NCBI GenBank assembly: GCA_024811115.1
Contig: JAKOGH010000051.1
Location: 434,001-498,000 of the forward strand
DNA length: 64,000 bases
Direction of reading: 5' to 3'
DNA from: Terana coerulea
Taxonomy: Eukaryota > Basidiomycota > Agaricomycetes > Polyporales > Phanerochaetaceae
The notes under the pieces are model-generated. The model was not told the origin of the DNA. It saw nothing but the letters and a program-made list of their open reading frames with translations, and made no database searches. Position numbers and translations under genes: made by a program. Position 1 is the stretch's first letter, and the number at the start of each line of letters is the position of its first letter. Below are positions 25,405 to 37,835 of this stretch, piece by piece.

Positions 25405-25531
25405 ATGGACTCCGTACACCGTCATCCCTCTCGCTGAGCCCATTGTCGCTACTCAGCTCGACATTCCCCACGATGAGGAGGGCGGAGGCGGCGGTCCCAC
25501 GGCTGGGGGCGGCAGCTGCGTTATTGCTTGA
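25405..25531 (+). pseudogene. Farnesylated mating-pheromone precursor (no. 5), frame off by one base near its start
   Basis: Lipopeptide pheromone precursors of basidiomycetes are short, carry an internal processing site and end in a CAAX box for farnesylation. The ATG at 25405 opens MDS and then runs into a stop. One base over, the frame reads YTVIPLAEPIVATQLDI, then PHDEE, a run of Gly, and GGGSCVIA followed by TGA (25529-25531). The whole is 127 bases, one more than a multiple of three, so a gain of one base (or loss of two) after codon 3 restores about 41 residues. A TATA box precedes it. The composition matches three intact precursors in this window. Either the sequence carries an error or the gene is recently dead; the well-kept tail favours an error. 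Confidence 0.75.
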
Positions 25532-26383
25532 GCATGTTCGCGCTTTGGTAAGTTGCAATAGCGTGCTCGCATACCCAGCCGCACGTGCTGACTATGCCGC
25601 AGCGCAACGGCCTTCGACAATTCGCTGCTGTTAAGGCTTCGAGATCGCATGCTCCGGCATTTTTTTCGTTCCTGCTGGAAGATTGCTTTACTTTTGGATT
25701 CTTGGTGTTGAAGATTTTGCCGCTTGGATAGACCTTGCGTGGATTGGGGATGGATGTCAGGGGGCATTTGTATTATTATTTGACTGCGCAGAGAATCATA
25801 CTACACCTGCCTCACTTAACTCTGTGCTGCTGTCGTGCTGCTGGACCTTCCGCCTCCGAGGCTGTCCGAGGTTGCTGTGAGCGTGAGAAAGTTCCACTCG
25901 TGCTGCTCAGGGATGTATTTAGCCGCCCGACACCTCTCTTCCGCTGGCAACACGCTGCTCCCTTGCATGAATCGTAGGTTGCCGTCACTTGCATACAAAC
26001 AACACTCCTAAACCTGTGGATACTTCAAGGTATGAACAACTCGCTCGCCGCAACCGCTGTGTAGCCCTACAACCTACTCGGGTTGCTCTACTCGAAGCCG
26101 GCCCTTTCATGCGAGCCGGAGATGGCTGAAACTCAGTGGAAGCTCGAGCTCGCAGCCAACCTTGTTCCAAACTCGACCCAAATGCCGCCCTTCTATCTGC
26201 AAGGAAGTGAACAAAGGCCTCATTCCGCTATCAGGCACACCCCGGCGGCCACGCGGATCACATACCGAGGCCATTTTAGCCTCGTGTGAACCACACACGG
26301 CGCGTACATGATGGCTTTATAGTGCGGAGGTATCCCTCACCGACTGGCCACAACTTGAGATCTACATCGACCATCACGGAATC
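25532..26383. other. Intergenic, pheromone precursor 5 to WSC gene
   Basis: About 850 bases with no recognised gene on either strand. Confidence 0.45.
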
Positions 26384-28617
26384 ATGGATTCCCCTCTGCT
26401 CAAGCTTGCCTTGACACTCTTGCTACTTATTCAGTTCCAGGCGGCGTTGTCGGCGACTTCCAACTACGTTATATTCGGTGGCACACAGCCTGTGGTGCGC
26501 ACGCGTATTGACCCCATAGTCAACAATGGCACGGTATGTTTCCTCTCACCTGGGATGTTGGCCTAATAGTTCAATATTGATGTCCAGGTTGGCACACATG
26601 TGCATGATGTGTTTGGCGGAAGCGGGTTTTCCGCCACCTACGACTATAATCAACAAATCCAGAGCAAATGCACCACCCTGGAAATAACGGAAGACTTCAG
26701 TAACTACTGGGTGGTATGTGTGCTGTTCCTCGAATACGACGAATCACTTTTGGCTAATGTGGCTCCAGCCATCGATGTACTATGTGGATCCCACGAATGG
26801 ATCGTTCACGTTGATGAGTTCGTATCTTCCTCAGCCCATCGGCGTCGGAGTGGCTGATTTATAACATAGAGAGCACTATGAACATCTACTACCTTCTCCG
26901 CCCTGGTCCAAACAATGACCAGCTACACCCTTTCCCTTCGGGCCTTAGGGTATGTTCAAACGCTTGTTCAGCAGTTCTGAATTCCTAATCGTTTTTGCAG
27001 ATGCTCGCTGGTAGTCAGACTCGTGGCACGTATAATGCCTCTAGCCCTGAAGATCAAGCCGTGAGCTATATGTGCTTGGGTTGGTGTCTCGATCGGTTCC
27101 ATGACGGCTCTACTCATCGCCTGCGTCAGATTACGCCAACAACCACGCTAATGACCCCGACTGGGCCGAGCGTCCGAATTTTTTCGACCATCAGTGCCCA
27201 GATGGTATGCGTGCTCAAGTGTTCTTTCCCTCTTGCTGGGACGGTCAGAATCTCGACAGCGACGACCACAAATCTCACATGTCTTATCCTATCGGGGCCT
27301 ACAATGACGGCTACTGCCCGGATTCGCATCCCGTGCATCTCATATCGCTCTTCTACGAGCTTTTTGCCCCGACAGGAGACTTCCCTTACAACGGCCCCGG
27401 TACATGGTCGTTCTCGAACGGAGACACCAACGGCTACCGGTACCATGGGGATTTCGTCATGGGCTGGAAGGACCCCAGTCTGCTGCAGCAGTTCATCGAC
27501 AACTGCCCGAACGCGCAGGGCAACGTCGCAGACTGCCCCGCGCTGGCCGCCGCGATGGATACGAAAGCCGCGTCGGCGTGCGAGTTCGACGGCCCGGTGG
27601 TCGACGAGGATATTGGGTTGAATGACCCCATCGCGAAGCTGCCCGGATGCAACCTTCCGTGGAACGGGAACGGGACGCAGCCGACCTGCAGCTCCGCGGA
27701 AGAGGTTCTAGCTTTGTCTCTGGCATCCAGCCTCTGCCCGAAGGTTGGACGGACCTGGGCTGCATCGCCGAGCCCGGCGGCGCAGCCGGGCGTGCGCTCA
27801 CCAACGCGTCGTTCACTGGCACCAATATGACCAAGGCGGTGTGCAGCGCTATGTGCGCCAACATGACCATGCCATACGCTGGTGTTGAGTATGGGAATGT
27901 GCGCCGTTTTCCTTCTGTGGGTACGCAGATGCTGAATGCACATCCAGCAATGCTACTGCGGTGAAGCACTCATGAACGGCGCAACTACAACGACCGTCCC
28001 TTCCGAACAGTGTAATATACGATGCGCAGGCAACAGTGAGTGGTCATAATCTGCTGCATCCCCAAAAGCTCCTGACAATTGGTTTTAGGTCTTGAGATAT
28101 GCGGTGGAGCGAACCTTCTGGAGCTGCTACACAACCCAAGTCCCGCTCCAGTAACACTCCCTCCATTGACCCCCTCTGACGGCACCTCGAGCCCTGGCAA
28201 CTCATCCTCTGGCCCACCTACCGCCTCCGGATGGGTCGCAGCCGGTTGCAGCCGAGATGGCTCGAGCCGCGCTCTGACCGGCTATGCTTTTGCTGCAGAT
28301 AACATGACGCCAATACTATGCCAAGATGCATGCACTGCGAAGGGGTTTAGCATCGCAGGTACAGAATATGGCTCCGAGTGCTACTGTATGTTTCCTTTGG
28401 CCCCCGATCGCAAACAACCGCTGACATACTGTTGTGTGCAGGTGGTAACGCTTTCACGAACAACCTTGGAGGCTTGATCTCGGACGGAAGTTGTTCCAAG
28501 ACGTGCTCAGGGGACTCTTCGTCCACATGCGGCGGCCCTTGGGCTCTTAGCGTGTTCAGGCGGCCCAGTAATTCTGCTATGCGGAGGCATGTTCGCCACA
28601 ATCGTGGATATTTCTGA
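26384..28617 (+). CDS. Secreted DUF1996 protein with C-terminal WSC domains; one-base frame break
   Basis: A signal peptide (MDSPLLKLALTLLLLIQFQA) leads to a DUF1996 domain: HVHDVFGGSGF, NIYYLLRPGPNNDQLHPFPSG, MLAGS, FFDHQCPDGMRAQVFFPSCWDG, HKSHMSYP and DGYCPDSHPVHLISLFYE. Two Cys-rich WSC carbohydrate-binding modules follow, the first around DLGCIAEPGGAAGRALTN to QCYCGEALMNG and the second from AAGCSRDGSSRALTGYAF to STCGGPWALSVFRR. Fungal proteins of this build are extracellular or wall-associated and bind glucans; catalytic activity is not established. The frame breaks near 27704: CSSAEE must shift to GSSFVSGIQPLPEGW, explained by one missing G in the GAGG run. All other exons join well, so the gene is probably intact in the organism. 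It is on the + strand upstream of the F-box gene. Confidence 0.87.
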
Positions 28618-29244
28618 GGACGAAACAGGCGGTGGCATGGCTCGCCGTTTAAATCATCAATTGTATTATTAGAGGTGTTTCATGGCATGCTAAGCAGTGC
28701 TAGCTATGCAACTAGCTAGAAGCAATCGAGAAGAATTTAACTGGAATGTATGTTGTAAGGCTTCAGGCGACTGCACTCAAGTCCAACTCAAGTCTGCAAA
28801 TTCGGGGGTTTGACTGTGACTATAGACTGTCACACTCAGGTAGCATCAGGGTAGCACGCCTGAGCCTAACCCGACTCAGAGCGTGAGAGTCTGATGCGCC
28901 GACATTTGATGCGCCCCGGAACGCTCGCTCTGTCTAATTCCTACCATCTTCTTCCTCCTTGATTATGACCGGCAATACTCACACACCATGGTAGTCTAGA
29001 GTTACCCAAGAGAACAAGAAAGCGAATCTTTCGCTGACCCTACTCTTTGTGGTGTCGCCGTCCTAAATGCCTGCAGAGTGCAACAAGGCTGTAACGACAG
29101 ACGACGTCGCTAAAGCTAGCTAGTATGAACTGAGCTCGTTACGCTTTCACACAGTACAACTCTCTTTGAGACGACCACGGTGAGTAGTACAGCTCGTGTA
29201 CGAGGAATGTCTGCTTACTGACGCGTAGGCTCAGCCAGGCTAGT
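28618..29244. other. Intergenic, WSC gene to F-box gene 1
   Basis: About 630 bases with nothing recognised. A CTAGCTATGCAACTAGCTAG hairpin-like repeat lies near 28700-28719. Confidence 0.45.
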
Positions 29245-31105
29245 ATGCATCGTTGTCTTCTGGTCGAAGAGATTCAAGACGAGATATTCGAGCATGTGTT
29301 GCATAGCCCATCTACCGAGGTCGGCAGGAAGAGCGTTGCGAGTCTCACGATCGTCTGTCACACGTTCCATAAAAGTGCGATGAATGCGCTGTGGAGTGAG
29401 CTAGACAGCATCGCACCTCTTCTGAAGTGTATGCCTTCAAGGTTGTGGACGGAGGTTTGGTCACAGGGCTCGGACCGAGAGAGCTGGTCCTGGTACACGG
29501 CACTGTTGGTGAGATATTCTATCCTTCATCTCTTCTACGACCCATCCATTTTGACGCGTCTGTCCTGCGCGCAGAAATGCGAGGAGAAACCGGGGCTGCA
29601 AGACTGGGAAGGGTTCATGAAGCATGCCCATCGCGTTAGAAGCCTGAATATAGAGCCCAAGAGCGAACGGCACCATGTCGATATCTATGCGGGGAGGTAT
29701 ACCGTATCCTCCCAAGTCGTCGATATGCCGTTCCTACGGGCATTTAGCCGCTTTATCATCCACCTACCTTTATGGAATCGGCCTGTGTTTCCACGTCTTC
29801 GGCGACTACAGTGCAGCGCATATGACCACGGAGACTCTGTTGTGGTATTTCGATGCATATTGGACGTTATTGGCCCTCTTTTGCAACAACTAGACATTAT
29901 CTACGATCGGCTGCCAACATCCAGCAGTTGCCTCTACCCTTCTCGGATGCTGGTTTCTGTCCTCCTTTCCCATACACCGAAGAAGTGCCCGTTGCTGAAG
30001 CAACTGCAGTATCACCCAAAGGGCTTTTACGGTCGGAGCACTGTTTCCTTGGGCCTCCGTGCTCCCCTTGGCAAGCTCCTGTTATCGGCGGCGAACCTCA
30101 CTACCCTTCGAATGGACGATGTGACTTTGAGCCGTGCAGACGTTGTACGCCTGGCAAGCTACCAAACCTCACCTATCTGCAAACAACGATGAATATCAAC
30201 ACAGTGCCGTCACTAGCAGCCGCAGAGCAGCCATCCTTCGGCGCACTTCGTACCTTAACTATGAAAGTGGACATGCTGACCACGTGCGTGCAACTACTAC
30301 GGACTGCATTCCGAGACCGTCACCTGGATGACCTGGACATCAGCGTACCCTTATGGACCGAAGACAGCGAACTTGTAGCGTGTTTTCGCGCGATCGCTTT
30401 GGTCTCATCTCTCCAGGTGCTTCAGCTCGAAGTCTCGCTGCTGGACGCAAACCACGCCGATGTTCACCTCGTAATCCCTTTCCACGCCGTGAAAATCTTG
30501 TTCGCTCTCAAAAACCTATGCACCCTGCACATTACCCCGTTCTTGTTCACCAGCGTGACCATGGAGTTTGTCGGTCTGGACATTGTGGCCATGGGGAACG
30601 CAAGGCCCGAACTCCTCAGTCTTCGGCTGCAAACAGTGAGCAATCGTCGCAGGCTGTATCCACGCTCATGCCTCATGAGCATGAACATTCTGTTGATGTT
30701 TCGAGCATGTTTCCCCACCTCCTCGACCTCCACTTGACGCTCGACGGCAGTCACGATGACAAGGCACCTCTCGGGAGAATGCGCTCTTGCTCGCGTGTCA
30801 ATCATCCACTGCACACGCTCGGCACCGGGAACTGCATCTGGCTGCCCAAGGTTGCGCATCCCCGCACGAAGGCACTGTTCGTCGGCAGCGTGTTTCCCAA
30901 CCTGCGAACGATCGAGTGCACGGAGTGCGGGCACGCGTGGAGGAAAGTGAGGAGCATACATGCCACCATGTTCAAGCTTAGCCCGCCACCCTGTCCTATC
31001 CGCTGCCCGGCTAGAAAGTCCTCGCTAGGAAGTCTTCGCACGCTAGCCACCACTGCAGCTTCTGGTTTGCGCAGGATGGTATCGTCTCCAGCTCTACACC
31101 AGTGA
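29245..31105 (+). CDS. F-box-like domain protein, copy 1; two one-base frame breaks
   Basis: The start MHRCLLVEEIQDEIFEHVL opens an F-box-like helix set, followed by a conserved SMALL-type signature (VCHTFHKSAMNALWSELDS and LLKCMPSRLW). One intron lies at about 29508-29575. The long C-terminal region has LRR-like hydrophobic spacing (LKQLQYHPKGF, LTTLRMDDVTLS, LQVLQLEVSLLD). Such proteins usually pair with Skp1 in SCF ubiquitin ligases, but the substrate is unknown. Two faults occur. At 30156 RLA should be followed by KLPNLTYLQ (one A missing). At 30713-30716 ACFP should be followed by HLLDLHLTLDG (one C missing). Both fit homopolymer undercalling, because the damaged paralog at 44820-46669 confirms the expected reading. 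The stop ends at 31105. Confidence 0.78.
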
Positions 31106-33038
31106 ACGCGCTCAAACCAAACGCCTCGAACGTTGCTTTCCTATGATTCTTTTCAAAGAGCTACTAATATTTACTCGTAATTTTGTGTGTATTGACTAAA
31201 AATGACAGTATGCTTCATTTTTGTTTCTTACCCGCTGCATGCACTGGGACTTGCACATTTATTCAAGTTTATCGGAATTTGTGCCGCCGGGCGTCTATAC
31301 CTGTGCAATGGCCGAATTAGGCAGGTAAGATGGTTTGGAATGTGAAGAGTTTGCGTCGGCGTGACCTTGTTGATTGTCAGTAAACAGACTGCCAGCCGCC
31401 GCACAGTATAAATACCCCGCTCACCTCGTCCTATCTCCTCACCAGCTTCTCCTCTCTCCCTCTCTTCGCTCCCTTCCCCGGGCCTGTTCAGGTGTGCGGC
31501 GGGAGGACCTTCCGGCACTGTGTCTCTGCGGGTAGCACCTCGTCGCCTCTCCCGGTCGTCTGCGTTCATGGGTCCACCAACACAATACAAGTGCCAGTGG
31601 TGGCATGGATGCGCCAAGGGCCTTGGTGCCTGCAAACCTCCGTGACCTTGTGTACCCACCGCAGGCCTTCGGCTTGAGGGCGACCCGTGTGTCCATGGAC
31701 CTCCTTTGCCCGCGTCCTTCCACCAGTCTGTGCACCCCAGGCTCCTCCGACAATTCAGCTCTCTCCCTCCCCCTTCCAACGGCTGCGATGTATGGCAGGT
31801 ATATGTAGCTCCATGGCACAGGTGCAGGTTGTGACAACCCCTCGTCGTCCGGACGTGCGAAACCATACTTGGTCTGGTGACTGGCCTCAGTCGAGTATGG
31901 CGGCCTATGGCCATACGTTTTCCGGGCGAGCAGCGACTTGACCCCTGCACCTCCCTATGTGGCGCACTACCACGCTGCGCATTGCGTTTAGGCCGCCTTT
32001 CGACTCTCGCAGGGATATGATAAAACTTAAAGGTACGTCCCGAGGAAGGGCGGACATTCTTCTGATGTCCGTCCTGGTGTGGACCTTTTCGTGGTCCTCG
32101 GGATAAGTACCTCCTCGGAGGGAAACCAACTCACACCTAAATTTTCTCCTTCTCTTTCTTCTACGACCATGACTGGGATCTGCGATATGTATTCTACTCT
32201 AGTTCTTGCTACAATAAATTTATGCCATCATGTCAAGCTTCACATAAATATCAAACATAAGCATGCACTACCTATAGCTTCGACCAAAACCACCCATTTC
32301 ATGGAAGCTTCAACCAACTTGAAAGCCATAGTATGTATGGGTGCATACCCACTTTAAGCCTGTCATGCAGCTATGCGAGGCGGCCTCAAAGCCATTCCGG
32401 GTCTTGGGATTATAGATCTCCGTCTTTACTACCGACTTGCAATAGATAATCAGCGCGCTATCAATCTGCGAGTGAAGAAATGGCATCTGGCTTTGTGGGC
32501 GGGAACACTGTACCCAAGAAATATCCGTAGCACGATAACATGTGGCACTTTGATGCGCCATTACTGCATTCGGTCTGTAGCGCGCGCCGACATATGCGGT
32601 CTTTGTAGCAGAGCCAGAACATGGATATCAGGAAATTCCTGCCATTAATCCTACAGATGCGTGTAGCACAAGTAACAGATGATAATTGTGACAGAGCCTG
32701 TAGGCAGAGCGGGGTAGTAGTAGAGATGGCGCAAATCCTGCTATCATACTAGAGCGTGAGTGTACGAGCATTCAAAAGAGTTCAACGAGACGTACATTGC
32801 CCCTTAATGGTATGAACCCTCATATTGGCGTGCTTGCAGTTCAGATACGAAAAAGGAATATGGGACAAGGCCAAAGGTTCGGAGTTCGCCGATGGCCAAT
32901 GTTGAAAAACGCGCCACTCAGGCCACGTCTTCCCTCACCCTAACCATCACCCTCGTTTGCACCGGCTTGCCATCCACAATCGACGAAACCCCCTAACCCT
33001 CTCCCCCGAAAGAAAGTAATCCATCCTTGATTGCAAGA
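31106..33038. other. Long intergenic, F-box gene 1 to disordered-protein gene
   Basis: About 1.9 kb without a recognised protein gene. It holds a strong plus-strand TATAAATA at 31407 followed by a pyrimidine-rich leader. Open frames after it (for example 31605-31808) have no recognisable domain and do not end in a CAAX box. Confidence 0.45.
31407..31414 (+). promoter_or_regulatory. Orphan TATA box with pyrimidine-rich downstream tract
   Basis: TATAAATA is followed by a C/T-rich stretch (about 31415-31480), the layout of a strong fungal core promoter, yet no recognised gene follows. It could drive a non-coding RNA or a short unrecognised gene. Confidence 0.35.
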
Positions 33039-34611
33039 ATGGCCGTGCAAGGTCGCGTAGATGCCACCGTAGATCAAGACACGCTGGGCAATGCCTTCTC
33101 GCCACGGTCTCAGCATCCTTCTGTCATGATACCCCTGTGTCCCGTGAGGTATAACACCAGGGCTAAGACACCGCATGAAGACGACGCAGAATCCGCGCCA
33201 ACTGTTGAGGACCAGATCGAGGCTACGAGCGACGGCGGCGATGAGACTGAGGCCGAGCCGGTCTCCGACCACCAGGGCGCGGAAGGGTCTGCGGGCGAAG
33301 TCGGTCCCATACTTGAAGGCAGAGGCGCATCCGAGGACGGCGACAACACCCTCCTAGCGCGGACGAAGGTTCTCCAACCCGGAGCCGAGCGCATGCACCT
33401 GTCCCAGATGGATGTAAGCAACTCTTTCGTCAATTCTATCACATCAGGACTGACCCATGCTGATCGCAGCCCTTGGATGCATGCACACCCTACCACGAAA
33501 TCCATGACAACTATGACGGAAAGAAGGCCGAAACCACGAGTGGCGACGGCGATGCAGCCGATGATGAGGTCACCGACGCTGACAAGGACGAAGCCGAACA
33601 TGTAGGCGAATACGAAGACAAGCAAGCAGCCGAAGGTAAAGCCGCATCCGCCGACGAGGGCGACACTCTCTCGACGCGGGAGAAGGGTCTCCGGCATCCA
33701 GAGCACAGGCATCTGCTCCAGGCGAATGTAAGTGTTCCTACATTGCCCGTCTGACACGGATGTTAACGCCTACCAATTGCAGCAACTTGCGAACGTACGC
33801 CCACGTCCAGCTATTACACGCCGAAACACAGCAGGGGATGTTAGGTGCGTGTACGGCCGTTCCAGACATCAAGGTTTGCTAATAAAAGTCATCTAGACGG
33901 AACGGGAGTGGTAACGACCGCTACGAGAGGCACAAAGCTGAGGAAGTCCACGAGGTACAACAGATGCAAGATCGTCACCTAAATCCTACGAAGCATACGA
34001 GGCCTCGGCGTAAAGGAAGCAAAAGCAACTTGACGGGTACGTCGCACACAGCTGTGCAAATGCAGGAACTGCAACTCATGATGAGTACAGGCACAATGAA
34101 AAGAAGGCGGGGCATACCAGTGTTTACTGCACCACCACCCAGGCCAGCTCGGCCCACCGCGAGTACACCAAGGTTGTCAGCGCAGCACAATGAATCATCG
34201 ATATTACTATCTGCTGCGTCTGATAACAGAGCAGATAATAATACCAATAGAGCACCAGGGACTCCGTGCTCCACACAGCTGGGTACACAGCCCGCCGCGC
34301 CCCTACCACGCCGACCTGTGGCGTTACATCCATCGGCGGGAACGGTGTTCTTCGACGACGGGACGAATATGCCCCTCCTTCTCGCGTCGGCTGCTGGACG
34401 CGCGCGTCGGGAATCGGAGGAGCGTGAGGACCTCGAGCGAACGGAGGCGAGAGGTGGCTCACTGGCCGTCTTCGACGACAGGTCCGACGACGGAGAGGAA
34501 GCGGCCAGTGAGAGCGGCGGCAACGCTAGGAGAAAGCCATCTCAGGCGAAGAGAAGGAGAGATGAGGACGACGACGAACCAGTCGCCTGGAGAAAGGCCC
34601 GTCGGTGTTAA
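33039..34611 (+). CDS. Acidic, disordered hypothetical protein with internal repeat
   Basis: I do not recognise this gene. The ATG at 33039 opens MAVQGRVDATVD. Exons join through introns at about 33414-33468, 33727-33780 and 33845-33897. The product is rich in Asp, Glu, Ser and Arg with few hydrophobic blocks, so it is probably disordered. It ends in basic patches (KPSQAKRRRDEDDDEP, WRKARRC) that could act as a nuclear localisation signal. Two exons each end in a related module, LLARTKVLQPGAERMHLSQ and LSTREKGLRHPEHRHLLQ, both preceded by an acidic stretch and followed directly by an intron, as if an exon had been duplicated. It lies between the F-box gene and an unknown membrane protein. Confidence 0.6.
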
Positions 34612-35399
34612 TAGACTTTATGCGGGAGAGAACAAAGGACTGTCTGTGCTTGTATTTCAGCGTTACCGACGAGAACACTCGAATAATAAATCTCTCACCC
34701 GAGAGCTTGCGCTGACAAATAGACGGCCGGTAGTCCTTGTGAATTTACGGCGAAGCGAAAGCGAGTTCCCCATCGACTTCGACGACCATGCCCAAGGTGC
34801 CCTCTGTCTCCCTCCTCAGACCGCATGTAACATCAGCTAACTGGACCAAAATATCGATTTCGCCACTATCTCGCCCAGAGACAAAGAACCTTGTGCTGGC
34901 GACGATATCCGGCGGTAGGGTCCACAGGATGGCGCGAGATGCCACTGGCAGTGGGCAGGACAGTTACCTGTCCCCGCCGTCGTAGGCCTCGCCAAAAATC
35001 ATAATAGAGGCAGCGCGTCGCTCTCTGCTGAACCGCAGCAAGATTCTCTGTGGTCTTTGCGCATACTGACTGGATTTTGTCTTTCTTGAATGGTGGAGGG
35101 AGGTAATCAAGCTGGCGCCTGCTTTGGCGACATGCAAAGCTCAGAAGACCGGCCCTAAATCCGCGTTTACACTACACTTGGTGACTTGGCACCCGCTCAG
35201 TACCGTCACGACCGTGGCTGCATAAACAGTTTCACAAGCGATGTATTGACTAGATGCAGCAATCTATGATACAACAACGGAACCCGAGGTCCAAGTCCGA
35301 CGGAGTAATAGTACAAGTAAGATATATGGTTACAGACTGTCAGTTTAGGCTGGGTGTTCAAAGCAGAGTCCAGTGCCAAGTCGCAAAGTCCAAAGATTT
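34612..35399. other. Convergent intergenic
   Basis: About 790 bases between two convergent genes, with no feature recognised. Confidence 0.45.
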
Positions 35400-37835
35400 T
35401 TACGGATCGCCGCGCCAGAGCCGTTGTCCGACGGCGTCCTCCTGGAACGGCTCCTCGCTCAACCCGAGCGTACTGCCGGCGCCGGGGGTGCGCGTGCCGG
35501 CGGGGTCCACCGCGCGGTACACCTTCTCCTGCGCGCGCTCGCCCATGTGCACGTCGAACAGGCCCGCGCGCCGGAGGGACATCACGTCGGGGTGGTCGAT
35601 ACCCGCGAGGTGCACCTCGTTCCCGAGCAGCCACGTCAGTTGCAGGATGCCCGCGCTCGCGAGGATCGTGTGCGGCTGCGACGACGTGCCGGAGAACGGC
35701 TGCCGGATGAGGAGCAGCGCGAGCGCCGTCATGAGGATCGACACGACGAGGCCGACGATGACCGGAATCAGCGTCAGGTCGAGCCGCACCCGCACCCCGG
35801 GGACGGACATCGTCGCCGCGCCGTACAGCTGGTCCGCGCGGGGCACGCTCGAGGGTCGTTCGGGTCGGTCCCGTTCGTGTTTCTGCCTGAACAACAGGTC
35901 AGCATGGCCGATCATAACTGAGTATGCCGCCTAAACACTCACTATACCAGTACACAGCGGCCATCGCTTTTCCGACGACGAGGTTCAAGTCCTCGAGCGA
36001 GACGTTGTTCTTGGCTTGGTTGATGACGCCGAGGTTCTCCATGATATATCTATAATGGGAGTACGTCGTCAGTGAACTGTATTGCACAAATCCCGGTTAG
36101 ACATACGTGTCGAACGCCGACCACACGGGCTTGACGGAGGTACCGCTAAGGCCGCCAGTGCCCTCAACCGCTTGCATACCCGCGGCGTCGAGGGTTTGCG
36201 GCAGACCAGGGCTTGAGCCGTTGTGCGCTGCAGTCCAAAGCGGCTGGCCAGTCTGTTCCCAACTTGCCGGCGCTTGGAGTGGCACTTGCTGGGCCTGCAC
36301 GAAGCGTTCAGCAAGCGACCCTACAACCAGGTGGTGGAAAGGCACGCACGATATATCTCAGCTGGTCGTCGACAGTCGTATCCACAGGCGTCGTCCAATT
36401 CCCCCACTGCGGGCTGTCCTGCTTGTCCTCCTGCGGCACCCCAGAGTACGGCTGGCGGGTGTTGACGTTGACGTCGACCGTCGTGTTCTTGATGGTCACA
36501 TCGCATACAACGAGCTGTACGTCCGTGATGAGAACTGCGCAAGACATAGACAAGATGAGTTCGAGAGCCAATCAAGTCGTATGATTACACTGACTGTTAT
36601 CCTGAGCCTGGAGCATCTGGGGGTTCAACGGTGTCCACGGACCGTTCGGGTTCGGCATCTGGGCGCCGGTCGAGTCGCTGATCTGAGCAGTCGACGCAAT
36701 GATAACCGGGTTGTAGCATCTCGCATCGTTGGCACAAGTGGTGGCCTTTCCGCCCTTACCGGCGTACATCGAGATGTTGTCTACACCATTCTGTCATGAA
36801 CAAAAATGTTGGGAAAGTGGCGCTGAAGGACTTACTAGGAGGGCCAATGTTGGCAGTGGTCAGGCCTTCGCTGACGTTGAAAGCGTAAGAGAAAGTCTGC
36901 TGGTCGTTCTGGTTCTGCAAGGCACCCTGGCCGGTTGAAGTCACGTTCGGGAGTGCGTAGCACTGAACGTTGAAGAGGGTCGCGTTAACCGTGGCGTTTC
37001 CGACCGCGCCTTGCACGACCGGAATAATGTCGTAAATCATGTTATCGACTAGGCCAATAGGCGGAGTCTGTCCGATCGAGTTGTACGCCGACTGATTGCT
37101 GCAGGTTTCCGTTAGATTCACTGCCATGAGAGGATATTCCGTGTTTGAACGTACATTTGGACATTGTTGCCTACTGCAAGTATGGTAGTCTGCGTAGTAG
37201 GGTTCGTCCCGTTGTATGGCACAACGTGGAACAAACTGGGGATGGAAATGTGCAGAAGGAAGACGCCGAAGAAGTACATGAAGATCAAGCCAACGCCCCA
37301 CGCAGCAGTGGCCATCTTCGCCTGCTGGACGAGCCCAGCAATAGCTGAACCTATGCCGAGCCAGGCAGAGCTCTTGTCATGGACAGCGGTGAGAGTTTGG
37401 CGGTAGGACAGGTCGCGCTGAAGCGACAATCGTTGTGTGAACAACACCATGATAGCGATGTAGATCTGGGAGTAAATGAGTGGGCTGGATCAAGCTCCTG
37501 ATGTAGGTGGAACTTACCACGCCTATCGCCTGTGTAACAGCGGTCACGAGCGTCGGGAGCTTGAGGCGGTTGGCGGTGTGCAGGTCGGCGGTGGCCCGGT
37601 GTTCCCAGTGGTGTATAGCGGTGAGCAGCAATGCAATGTGCAGGCCTACCAGGCCGAGGTGCAGCAGGATGCAAATGACCGCCCGACGCTTCGTGCCGCC
37701 ATTAATGTGATCGTTCGCCGCTGCCTGCGTCGGGTTCGCCGGTTCCAACAGCGTCTTTTCCGTCGCCCGAGAGTTTCGCCATTCGCTCTCGGGGTCTTGC
37801 AGCGGCCGTGGGGGTGGTAGAAGGGGATCGCTCAT
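35400..37835 (-). CDS. Conserved fungal multi-pass membrane protein of unknown function
   Basis: The start at 37835 gives a Pro-rich cytosolic head (MSDPLLPPPRPLQDPESEW). Three hydrophobic segments follow: VICILLHLGLVGLHIALLL, a second around VTAVTQAIGVIYIAIMVLF, and WGVGLIFMYFFGVFLLHI. A large loop of about 400 residues has many Asn-X-Ser/Thr sites (NVTSTG, NATVNATLF, NISMYAG, NNTTVDVNVN) and paired Cys, as expected for an extracellular or lumenal domain. One more membrane segment (LIPVIVGLVVSILMTALALLL) precedes a cytosolic tail. At least five introns are present. It is not a seven-helix STE3 pheromone receptor. A role in sensing or wall contact is possible, but nothing in the sequence proves it. 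Confidence 0.72.

Noticed and set aside
31605..31808. Frame starting MDAPRALVP downstream of the orphan TATA box, considered as a sixth pheromone precursor
   Set aside because: No CAAX box at its end and no acidic processing region.
35980..35995. GGTTCAAGTCC, a tRNA B-box-like sequence
   Set aside because: It lies inside a coding exon of the membrane-protein gene and no matching A box or cloverleaf was found around it.
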